Shown here: positions 24,001 to 36,000 of the stretch, piece by piece
Layout: each line of letters begins with the position of its first letter
Numbering within the stretch: position 1 is the stretch's first letter
Source of the DNA: Cryptomeria japonica
Taxonomy: Eukaryota; Streptophyta; Pinopsida; Cupressales; Cupressaceae
DNA: 64,000 nt
Assembly: GCF_030272615.1 (NCBI RefSeq)
Contig: NC_081407.1
Coordinates: forward strand, 270,665,870-270,729,869
Reading direction: 5' to 3'
The notes under the pieces: model-generated
Database searches by the model: none
What the model was told of the DNA's origin: nothing
The model's input: only the letters and a program-made list of their open reading frames with translations
Position numbers and translations under genes: made by a program

Positions 24001-27000
24001 ATCTCATCTGAACTTTCATCTTCCGGATCTTCCTTAGAGGCTTTAAAGGCAGATTTAGTCTTAGCTTTGTCTTTTCCAAACTTCCTTATCTCAAATGCTA
24101 ATAGAGTACCATAAAGCTACTCTCTGGTAAACTTCTTCGGATCATAGGTTTCTTCAATAGCCGAGATCTTGTCATTGTAGCTTTTTGGTAGGGACATTAG
24201 AATTTTTTCAATTATGTCTTCATCTTTCAAGGTGCCGCCAAGTTCTCTGATTTCATTCATTGCACTATCAACCTTCTGGAAATAGCTAGTTATGTCTTCT
24301 CCTTTTTCCATTTTCAAGTTCTCATCTACGCTTAGCTGTTCACTTCATTGATGGTTTAACTCCGTCATTTCCTTCATAGATATCTCTCAGCTTTTCCCAA
24401 ACCTCATAAGCAGTATTTAATGAAATAACCTTTTGTCAATTCAGTCTTTGATAAAGCACTAAAGATAGCATACCCTGCCTTTTCATTCTCTTCATAAGCT
24501 TGAATCTCATCTGGAGCGGTAATACCATTTGCTGGTTGAATATACTTAGTTTCCATTGCTTTCCAAGTATTGTATCCCAAAGAGATCAGGTAGCCTCTCA
24601 TCATCACTTTCCAGAAACTATAGTCAGATCCTCTAAAGATAGGAATAGTCAATTTATGTGCCATCGGATTAGGATCTACCTCAAGCGATTAAGCTTTTCT
24701 CCAAGGAACTAAAGCTCTGAAACCAAGTGTTGAATATCCAGGCAACTGAGAGGGAGGGGGGTGAATCAGTTGATAACTTAAACAATTACTTCTATTTACG
24801 CATCCGAAGTAACCATAAGAATTAACTAAGACAAATATAGCATGAAAAACATAGACATACAACAGTTCACACAATGAACACCAGATATGACGTGGAAAAC
24901 TCACTAAGGGAAAAACCATAGAGAATGTTAGTTCTCAATATAAAACACCGGTTAAGGTGATTTTTACAAGGGGTGGCTCACTGCCAAAATGCTTACTGCC
25001 TAGAAAAAGGCTCACTGCCAAAGAAAGAGAGAGAGAAAGAAAGAATCCACCACTATATCACAATTTTCAAAACCGGATTGCTTCTGGTGCCTCAATACCA
25101 ACACACTTTCACACATCTCCAACAATCAGATCTTTCGTTTTCAATCTCGCATATCTTCAATAACAATGCCGCACTTTTTCCATACTAACTCATCCAGATC
25201 ATTCTCATATATATACTGTCTTCGGGAAACATAATCTTGTAAGTTGGCCAAGACAAACATCTAAAATAGGTCAACACTAAACATTCTGGTGGTGGGAAAG
25301 AATGAGAAGTAGACCATACCACAACACGTATCATCGGTCAGATCAACATGTTACATCCATTACAAATTCTGGACCCTAACCATTACTCACACGCTACACT
25401 AATGGCGTTGCTCATCCTCAAATTCCATACTTAATCCGGACCTAAAAATCATTGCCCAATACAACAAAAATAAGAATGGAACCAAGATACACGTGAATAT
25501 AATCGATTACTGCCTTATCTGAAAAACATAGAAATCCTGATCACCATTAACTTAATCAAACCATGTTGAATATCAACTGAGGCACCATCCAGAGCACCAA
25601 GGATTTTGGGAACACATCTTCCGAATCACCAACACTGAAACTATGTGCTGACATTAACAACAACCTTTATGTTGACATCAATGACAACCAATCACAATCA
25701 ACAATGTTTAGTCCCTATGGTGAGGTTGGTAAAGTCACGGATAAACAGAGATATTCCACATGTACCAACAATTCATGTAACAAGAACACTCATGTATATT
25801 AAAGCGTAGATAACAATTACAGGAACAAATATGGCAAAATTATGGTATCTTTATTGCATTCCAATTATGCAAGTACAATGCTAACTTGTTGAGGTTCCAT
25901 CCATACACTATATAGACCCGGTAGTTGGCCAGGCTGCCAACCGTCACAACCTACCAACTACCAACTACCAACTACCCCACGGGAACCTCTCGGCAAGCCA
26001 TACATAACAAAACATAAACACCCCAAACAACTATAAATTAATATGTGTTATTAGCCCCTAACATCAGCCCCCCCCAAAAAGTAGTCGTCTTCCAGATGAC
26101 TAATATAAACAGAAGCTGGAACGACAAAACAAAAGACACTAAGACATATGAGGGAGAGGAGGCATCCCTGTCGTGGCTGAAGAAGAAGGCTGTCGTCTTG
26201 TGTGGAGCCAGAGGTTCTTCTTAGCAGTCAATTGTCGCTCGCGTGCCTTCTTGACCATGTGTGCAACCTCCAACAATTTCTTGTCCTTCTACTCCACCTG
26301 CAGAGTCAGGTCAGCTACCTTCGTTGCAAGTGCCTGCGACTCCGCCTCCTGCCTGTTGCAACGAGCGTCATAAGTGGCCATCTTACTTTGTCTCATTTGC
26401 AAGTAGACATCTCGGAACAACCCGTCCATATTGCGCAAGGTGGCTTGCAAGGTGCCAATTCCCTCCACTAGTTCCATGTGCTTCCACTCCTGGGCCATCT
26501 CCGATGTACCATTGTCGGGCCACCCCTGCTGCTGAAAGTGGCGTGCAAACTCCTCCTCACACCCCAAAGCCATGAAGTGCAATAGCTTCTTAGCGTCAGC
26601 TGAGTTGCTGCCATCCATCTGTCCATCCAACTGTGCCATACCTCGAGCTATGTCTGATATCCCCTGTAACTCCCCAAGGAACCGCTGAATTGCTGGATCT
26701 CTAGGGTTTGGCGGTGTAATATGTAGCCCTGCCAATGGTCCTCTAGACCCGCTATCCTCTACATCAATGATTTTATAATCATGTCCACTTCCCCCAGTCT
26801 CCCTGTCTTGCTCCTCTACGAACATCATCTCGTCCTGAACCTGATCTATGATAGAAGCGGCACTATGCTGTGTCTTGCCTTGGCCAACTGCCATGTCATG
26901 GGGTGAAGGCGAAGTGGGGAGGTGAGATGCAAGTGCAAATTGCCCGAGCCACCCGTCCAAAGATGCATCTATATCATCGTCAACCAGTGTGCCCAACACC

Positions 27001-30000
27001 GCCAACTCCTCCTGGTCATCGCCTCCTTCCGTGTCTGCCATCAATATGTCCACGGGCTCCTTCCCTTCTGGGGATGTCGTGCGGCCCACAACCGCTACGG
27101 TCACTTCCTTCGTACTAGTACATGTTGTACTAGTACCTACCTCCTGTACGACTACCTCTTGTACGATCACCTCCTGGCTCTCATCACTGCCCATGGTGTT
27201 CACTTCCCTTGCATGTTGCACGTCCATCCCTGCCACCATACGGTCCACCACTACTCTGCCGCCTAAGTCTCGACTCGTACGGTTTGTTGTTGTTGGTACG
27301 ACTTGTGGTTCTAGTATGGCCAGGCCTATCTGAGGTAGCAACACCCGTCTTTGTGTTGGAGGCTCCCCTTCGTCGACTTTCCTGAACAACACTCCTACTG
27401 GTCTCATGTCGCCTATCGGGCTAGCCACTATGAGTGCTTCCTTAGGTACCAGGTGCGCGAAAGGAGGTAATTTGGGGGGTGTAAATTTCCCTTGAGTGCT
27501 TCTCCATCGTGCTCGCAACCCTCCATGCTTCGGCTGCTTTTCTTCCTCCCCTTCCTGTTGCTGTGACTTTGCTTCTTCTTCTTCCTCTCCGGCATTGTGA
27601 GGTGCCATGCGGAATCCTTCATCTCCACTCTCTTGTTCCTCTGTTTCCTTCACTTACTCATCTGAGTCTTCCATGCCGCTATCTTCTTCCACCTCTACTA
27701 CTACGTCCAACTTCCTCCTCTTCGTTGGCTGTACGGTATCTCCAAGGGTGTCTAGGTGAACATAATAGTACATGGATGGTTTGTTGGGTTCCACCCTACC
27801 GCGTGGTTCAAAAGTACCCCACTTCTCTGAAGGTAGTTGTGTACGTATTGCATCTAGAAACAGACTAATGGCATGGTGGCACATATAGAATGTTTTATGC
27901 TCTAGGTTGAGGAAATCATGAATCCTCTCATATAAGAGCTGCCCCCAGTTATAAACCTTACCACACTTGATGCCATTCATCAGTCCTATCATCTAGATGG
28001 CTATATCAGATGCTCGGTTGGCCCCTGTGAGTCAACTTTTCACCAAGTCCATCAACATCCTCCACTCCCCGAGTGCAATGAAAGCATGCTTCAGACCTCT
28101 ACTATTATTTGCAAGCCAGACACTCTTCCATTGTTCTTCCATCAAATCATCCCTGCACACCAAGTCCAACAACCATTTCTTTTTCTCCTTGGTGAGCTTC
28201 TTGGTCGGTATTGTTGCAGATGCTCCCTTATCGGGTATGCCAAATACCCTCTTGAAGTCCTCAGCTTTGAAGGAAACCCTTACTGTGCAGCCCTGGAACT
28301 GAATAATGGAGGCTCTCTCGTGGCGGTTGTATCCGGACACCATAGTACAAAGCATGGGTTCAAAATCCTTAATACTGAATGTTGGCATCTGGATGGCGTG
28401 GTCCACCTATGCTTTCCGGAGACAATCTTTTATCGCATGGTCGGAAGGGGTTTCCTCCCACCAAGTATGAGATTCATTGCCGGTCACAGTCTCAAAAGCC
28501 ACATTTTCTGCAGTGATTCCTTCCGGGTCCTTTCGTGTTTTTGGCTTGATCTTCACTTTCTTGCTGCTGCTGCCAGGCTCCGTAGTTATCATGGTGGCAC
28601 TATGGTTGTTGTGCTGATTTTTCCCTTTGTCATTTCCTGCTCCTTGGCCGTTATTATAATGGTCCGAACTTGCTGCGCGACTGTGGTCCCCCCAGCTAGT
28701 ATGGACCATCATACCAATATCCCTGCCAAGCCTGCTGTACAGTCTGCCAAGTTTATGTCAGCACGTGGTACTTCCAAACCATACAACTTCTTCAACTTGT
28801 ACGAACTCTGCTCACAGCTCCGTACGAATGGCTCGAATTCCTGCACAGATGCCTTCGATTCTTTCCTGCAAATGCTCCCTGCGTGTATAGGTGCGAAAGT
28901 GGAAAGGATTGTACGTCTGCTGTCTGTACGAGGTACACGTCTCTTGGCCATACGGTCTTCCTACTTCACCTGCTTGTATGCATACGTGATCATATGGATT
29001 ACTCTTTTCTTCGCCGTGAAATGTTAGAGCAATTGGTGTTCCGTACGGTAGGACCTCTAGCTCGTACGGATGCTGTGCACAGATTTTCTGGTCTGCTAGC
29101 TGTACGACGTACGGATTAAACTGGTGCTCTTTGCATGCTTCACCTCCCTCGTTCATACGTGCTAGTCGTATGTTGTACGAATTAAACTGCTTTGCTTTGC
29201 ATGTTTCTCCTCCCCTGTCTGTACATGTCGACTGTATGAATGAGTTAGATCCTTCTGAGTTCGTTGACCGTACAACCTCTGCTACGTACTGTATGGATCC
29301 ATACGATCCTATACCTTGACTTCTTTCTGCACTCAATTTTCCTCCTTTGCAAATCCAACTCCTCCTGTGTGGTTTGTAAAAATAGGCTCCTTGGGGATTT
29401 TTATAATCATTTGCTTTTTCCAGGGTTGGGGTTAGACATAAATACTTTATTAATTTTTTATAAAATAATCTTCTTTTTCTTAAATGTATTTTTCCCTTGT
29501 TTGCTTCCATCACTTTTGCCTTATATTTTAATTTTTTAATACATGCTAACCCTGCCTTTTTCATTTTTCCCATATACTTTTCTTTTCCAATTTTTAATAC
29601 CCCCGTCCTAAATTTTTTTTTAAAATTTTCACTCGACAATATTTTTTAAATTCAATTTTTTGTACCTTCAACTTACTAAGGTATCTTAGGGTCCGTTTTT
29701 GTCGTTCTGCTCTCCCTTTTTGATCTTCATGATAACTTATCTCCTCTTTGGACACTTCTAAATAAGATTTTTGCTCCCTTAGCTTCCTCTTCGACGTACG
29801 GATACTTGATTTTTTCCTCGCTTTTCCCTTGTCATTGATTTTGATTTCCTTCCATCTTTTATTTGGTCCTTGGTTGACATCCTTGTCCTCTATGTTCCTT
29901 TTCACTCCTGAAGGATTGACCTGAGGCCTTAACTTAATCTCCAAATCATGCAACCACATACATACGTGTGGCATCCTCCTGTAGCATTCTTCTGCACACC

Positions 30001-33000
30001 ATGTCCCCACGTACTCCAGATCTCGTATCTTATCCACCAACGAAGTGGGTCCCATTCCCTTATACCACCCGTCGACGTACTGGCCTCCGTACTGCTAGTA
30101 CCATGTTACCCTTTTTGCGTTCACCTCCGAGGGTCCTGCGGGGTTAGGTATCTCCCAATACAATGGATTTGGTTCAGCCTCTAGCATTTTGTTGATTTCC
30201 TCATTCACTTTGGCAGCATAGTTTTTGTTCATCCTATACGGCCTCCTCCGCACGGGTTGGGCTCCTGGTACGAGGGGTATGCGGTGTACGGACAATTCCA
30301 GAGGTATCCCCTTCAGGTCCTTGTACCTCTAGGCAATGACGTCCTTATACTCAAGGAATATGCTGAAAGCCGCCGCCTTCAGTACGAGGTTCCAATCCTC
30401 CCCCACGAGTATCACCTTTGGCTCCTCGTCCTTGCCTAGATTGATTTTTTTCACATTGGTTTCCTCGTACTTGATAGTTTTATCCCGTTCAAATCGATGG
30501 GTTGGTGTGTCATCCACCCGTGCCACCCCTTCCCGGTACCTACCATACTCCGGAGGGAATGATAGCTCCTCTGTATTGCCACTTGATTCTCCAATCTCGC
30601 ATATCTGCAACATGTGGCACTTTGACTGGAATACCTCGTAGTCCTCCATCTGCCAATGGAAGAGTCCGGCCAATGAGCTAGTTTCATCTTCAAAGCATCC
30701 GTCCGGTTCCAACACTCCTTCCTCGTTGGGTTCCATCCCTCCTTGGCCTCCTTCGGAACCCCACTCCCATCTGTTTGAGTCATCTAAATCGGAGTCGGAT
30801 GATGCAAGCTTTTCACTGACGGCCTGGTTCCTCAGGTCAATCACATACTTATGACCCTCACTCTCAATCGAGAGTGTATTATTTTTCCAATTATGATTGG
30901 CTTTGGCCATGATTAGCCATCCCCTCCTAGGAGGGCGTCGTACGCTTTCCTTTCTAGTGGAATGACCACGAAGTCCAAAAAGAATTGTTGCGTTCCAACC
31001 ACCAATTTTTGTGCCATGAGAGTCCTGAGGGGTTTGATGTCGTGTTGATCTGCACCGACAAGGTGTTATGTTGGTGGCTTGAGGGTAGGCTTGCCAAGAC
31101 CCCTCTAGGTTTCTTCCGGTAGTACGTTGATGCCAGACCCGCCATCCACAATGGTGTTAGTGAGCTTCTGCCCCATTATCTCCATCTCCACCACGTCAGG
31201 TTTCCGTCCAATGCTTACTGTGAGCAGCATAGGGTCTATGGCATCCTTACCAAGTTCCGTCACTGAAACCGTACTAGATGGTTTTGTTGCCGTTCGGTGT
31301 TCTTGGTCGGCAGTGGTGTCACCGACTGCATTTGTCAAGGCCATCCTCAACTGCGACATGGTTTGTAGGAGGTCAGATACCCGCACGGGTATATTGATCT
31401 GTAACATCTGCTTGATGATAGTTTTTTCTGGTCTCGACCAAAGTTGAGTACTGCCAGCCTGGTGCGAGGCCCTCCACTCTTTTGCCATCGCACGTTCAAT
31501 GTCTGCCCTGGCCTCTCAAAGTCTTTCCTTCTTCGTGTGAGGGCCAGGGTACGTGGCTTTCTTACTTTGCAATCTTGTGATTGCTAGTACATCTTCCTTC
31601 GGTTCCTTTACCTCCAGCATATTCAGCCCTTTTTGCTTTGGACACTCGGTGTCCTCGTGAATCCCTGGACCGCACCACTTGCACAACAAAGTCCCCACAC
31701 TGTCTCCATTTTGACATTCCTGCGCAAAGTGATCCCATTCATTGCATTTCCGGTATTGAATCATGGGCCGTCCTTTTGCGTCGTACTGAATTTTACTCCT
31801 TAGCGTGTTATTGTTGGACTGGTTGTTACCCCACCGGTTGTTACGGTACCCTCCAAGAGAGGCGTCCGAGTTTGCTGCCAGCTTCAGAGGTGTCACTGGC
31901 GGTGTGACTTGGTCAGGCTGGGTGAAGAGCACTTGGGTGCTCCGTGCTTTCAGGTTGTGTGGGCATTCCTTGATGGAATGTGCCATTACTTGGAAGATGT
32001 CACAGAAGGCTTTCCGAGGGCAGCTCCCCTTAGTGTGCCCTTCTATTTTACAGTCGGTGCACCATAGTTCTTTTCCCTCCTTGCCATTTTCTTTGTCAGC
32101 CTTAAATTCTTTCATTACTCTCATCATATCCCTTCGGAGTGCTTGTACGGTCTTAGGCTCCCCGTCGCTGTCTTCATCTGTACTATCACCATCACTCACT
32201 CGACGCTTCCCTCAGGATGTCTTACTTTCACTTTCAATATCCATCGCGCGGTTGTATGCTTCATCATATGACGGTGGTGGGACCACCCTCATTTTTCTCC
32301 TGAGAGACGGTGAGAGGCCTTCCACAAACCATCTCTTCTTCAATTCGTCGGCTGGCTGGTTTTTCATTCTATTCAACAACTCCTTCAGCCTCCGGTTGTA
32401 TGCTCGGACACTCTTGCTCTTCCCTTGTTTCGTGCTATAAATTTCCGCGATGACCTCATTATCGTCTCTCGGGAGTTTAAATTTTGCCTCGAACTGCTTC
32501 TTCAAGTCCTACCATCTCGTCTTGTGCTGGGCGTCAAGATCTGTATACCAATCAATGGCAATCCCTTGAAGAGTAGCGGGAAATGCCTTCAACCATGAAT
32601 CCTCATCATCCTCACCATTTGCTTGCCAAATGGTTACACATGTCTTAGTGTGGCGTACGAGATCCTCTGACCCATCAATCGCAAACCTTGGAAGCTTCTG
32701 TTTGTCCATGTTTTGCATTGGTTTTGTCCTGGGATTGTTTTGTAGGGGTGCTTGGAAGGAAGTGTGTGTGGTACTATGTACCGCTTGGTAGGTAGTGTCC
32801 ACGTACGACGACGACAAAATGTTCTTCTCTTCGTGTACCAGTGCCTATCCTGCATTCTCAATCCCACTTGAGCCTTCGCCACGTCCGTCCCCTACGACCT
32901 CAACACCATGATTACTTTTGCCTGTGTACTCCTCCCTCCTTCCTGGAGTTTTAGGCTCCGGACCTCCTATTTTGTTTTCCTCTGCCAAGGACAAATTCCC

Positions 33001-36000
33001 GATGCAGAACAATGTCGTTTCAAAGATATTGGCGATCTCTTAGTGCAAATCTTGTTCTGCCTCCTCTCCTTGTTCAGAGTACTCCGACGGACTGCTCTGC
33101 GACTTGGCTCCAAAGTCTTCACTCGACGTCGAGTGTGGGGCCTGGTCGACGAGATCCTCCTCCGCTACGTGTGGAAGTGGTAGGTTCCTAGCGACCTCCT
33201 CCAACTCCTTCCACGTACACGGTCTCTGTCTCTCCCGACTATGACTCTGACTCCTACTACGTCTCTGTGGACTCCTTGAGTCAGTAACTTCCCTCAGCCG
33301 TCGTCTCCGCTCGACCTGTTCTTTTATGCGGAGGGATCTTCGTACAGTTCACTCGTCTACTCCTTCGGTGGTAGTGGTACGTCTGTCTTTGTTTGGTTGT
33401 AGGGGCATTAATTGTCGGGAGTACGGCGTCAGCTCGTATCCCTTTCCTCTTCCTCACGGTTCCGCTCTTCATACCTTTGCAGTACTTGTTGCTAACAGAG
33501 TTCCCATGTAGTTTCCTCCCTTCGGTCTTGAAGTGCAATCAAATTTCTGGCGAGCAACCTTGGAATGCTCTCGAGCAGATCAAAGACAGGAGTGTTGACG
33601 GTGAGTTCACCACGTACCGTGCCTTCAGAGACGACTCTCTCCTGAGCCTCCCTCTGCACGTACTACGTGACCGACACGTCCCACAACTCAACCAATTCTG
33701 TTGTCAACTGATCCTCTTGTGCTTCTTCCTTGGTTCTTTCTTCTTGTGTGTCACTGTCTACGACAGTCAATTGCTGGTTGAATGGTCGGCCCATTAATTC
33801 CTTCTGCTTGCAGCCATGGTTATCTCCAGGTTCGTACTGGCAACGGTGCCAAAATGTTTAGTCCCTACGGTGATATTCCACACGTACCAACAACTCATGT
33901 AACAAGAACACTCATGTATATTAAAGCATAGATAACAATTACAGGAACAGATATGGCAGAATTATGGTATCTTTATTGCATTCCAATTATGCCAGTACAA
34001 TGCTAACTTGCCGAGGTTCCATCCATACACTATATAGACTCGACAGTTGGTCAGGCTGCCAACTGTCACAACCTACCAACTACCAACTACCCCACGGGAA
34101 CCTCTCGGCAACCCATACATAACAAAACATAAACACCCCAAACAATTATAAACTAACATGTGTTATTAGCCTCTAACAAACAACATCACATTTGCAACAA
34201 TTATTGTATATAACAAATCTTCCCCACAAAATGGATTTTGAGCAAAGGCAAGATAATTACTTTATACCTATAGAGGCAGCCAAAAGAAAGGAATTGAATA
34301 GAATAAGGCAAGCACAAATGGCAATTCTAAAGAATACTAACATGTGAGTGAATTCAGGTTTTAAGTATTTAGATGGAAGCATGAGTTTGGAAACTTAGAA
34401 GTGTCTAACTAACGGGTCTATCCTAGCACAACTTTACTAATATTTATTACTCAAATCCATCACATGTAGTGGTTGCTTGTAGGGGAGAGATGGGATATCA
34501 CCCAACTTTGACACGTGCATTGATAACTAGTGCTCAAAAGAGTGAGCTGATACATTAAAATACGCTCAAGCTTCTGGTTTAGTTCTAGAACCATAGTTCC
34601 ATAGAGTTTCCTAATGGGGGACAGGGGAATCAAATGCCCAGATTTGGGGATGGAGGGGCGGAGCTGAGGGGGGAGAGACATTGATGGAGCAGTGGTGGGG
34701 GAGTGGGGTGGCGGCATTGATATACATATAGTACTTGAAAAGATAGTTATAAGAAATTTGGGGGTGGGGGGGGTGAGGGGTGACATTGATGGAGCAGTGG
34801 TGGGGGAGTGGGGTGACAAGTGGTGGCGTTAATATACATACAGTACTTGAAAAAATAGTTATAAGAAGATGTATAAGAGTCACAAATGAAACTTTGGAAA
34901 ATTAGTAAAACTTAAATACTACTAAACTTTGAAGTTTGAAGTGAACATTAACAATTTAACATTGAAATGTCGAATTTGAAATTTATGTTATATTCGAGAT
35001 TTCATAATGATTACAATGATGCCAAAATAACAAAATAGAGTGAAGTGAGGCCTCTAAGCATCCCCAAGCTTCTCATCATTAGAACTGTTGGAAGTGGACT
35101 CTACATGGTCAATCTTCACCAAACTAATACCAACCAACACAATCTGTGTAACTGTAGCATCCTCATCAATCTGTGCTAGTTCCTCTAGCTCTACATCCCA
35201 CTATCTTGCTGGATTCTCTTTGGACAAAAGTGTCTTGCGGTCAATGAGACACAAAGCACTATGTACAGCCACGAGATTCACTTCTCTTCTAGAGGTAAGT
35301 CTATTCCTCTTCAAAGAGTGGATGAAGCTATAAGTAGACCAGTTCCCGTTAGCAATAAAAGAACTGGAAAACTAAGATAGCAATTGAGTGGTAGTCAAAG
35401 AAATTGGTCCATGGTAATTCCACTACAAAATTGGGTCCTCCTTTGCCATAGTTGCCATATCTATCTTCGTTGCCTTAGGATAACCCCTAAGATTGGAAAT
35501 TCTTTTGCACTCAGTATGAATGATGCTAGCCTCTATAGGATGGCAAATCTTGTTGATGGTCCTAAAGAACCCTGTGTTTGTTTCAACATCTTGTATGGGG
35601 TGTAACTCTACCATTCCTTTGCTTGTACCACTTAGGGTCCAATGCATAGGCAACCATGTGCAAGGGAGTGTTGAGCTTCTCCCATCTCCGATGAATGATT
35701 GGTTAAATGTCCTCATTGTAGAATGCTAATGTGGGGTCCTCTCACATGACAACCCTTATTTGGTCAAGCATAGTATCAATGCATTCATATGCATTCATAC
35801 ACCTTTCCATGGCTAGGTGCATTGGAATCTTCATATCTAATGACCTAGATAAATGTAGTAATGATGGAAACTATATATTTTGCATCCCCCAAATGACATC
35901 ACTCTTCACTATAGCCATCACCCTCATCCCCTACTCTGTCTTGGACTTGGGCCACTAGTTCCATTCTGCATCATAACAATTAGTTGCAATGCCTCTTGCA

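Larger units (their letters stand above)
25705..34178 (-). mobile_element. Gypsy-type LTR retrotransposon, element 2, with accessory gene
   Basis: Inserted in the Copia 5' LTR with target duplication AACAA (25700-25704 and 34179-34183). 5' LTR at 33855-34178, 3' LTR at 25705-26063, tRNA-Asp-type primer site, polypurine tract. Order on the minus strand is gag N-terminus, capsid, zinc knuckles, protease, start of reverse transcriptase (cut off), a GTACG-rich stretch, then a large accessory reading frame ending 76 bp before the 3' LTR. RT beyond its first ~30 residues, RNase H and integrase are absent. The two LTRs differ by roughly 5% plus two length changes, so it is old, yet younger than the Copia element it interrupts. 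Confidence 0.95.
15003..34199 (-). mobile_element. Copia-type LTR retrotransposon, with three later insertions
   Basis: A minus-strand Ty1/Copia element. The 5' LTR (right) is 24728-25704 plus 34184-34199, split by Gypsy element 2. The 3' LTR (left) is 15003-15561 plus about 16431-16456, split by LTR fragment A. Gag, protease, integrase, reverse transcriptase and RNase H lie between 24664 and 16730, in that order, and RNase H is split by block B (16949-20922). A Met-type primer site (24713-24725) and a polypurine tract (16457-16475) fit the orientation. Coding parts carry stops and frameshifts, so it is dead. The flanking 5 bp (GTTAC and ATTAT) do not match, so its own target duplication is not established. 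Confidence 0.9.

Noticed and set aside
26289-27653. Independent host gene of 454 codons
   Set aside because: It is the middle of a longer frame within the LTR boundaries of Gypsy element 2 and in its sense direction.
28086-29027. 313-codon + strand protein
   Set aside because: Antisense to the accessory frame of element 2 and without recognisable domains. The minus frame has the matching paralogue in element 3.
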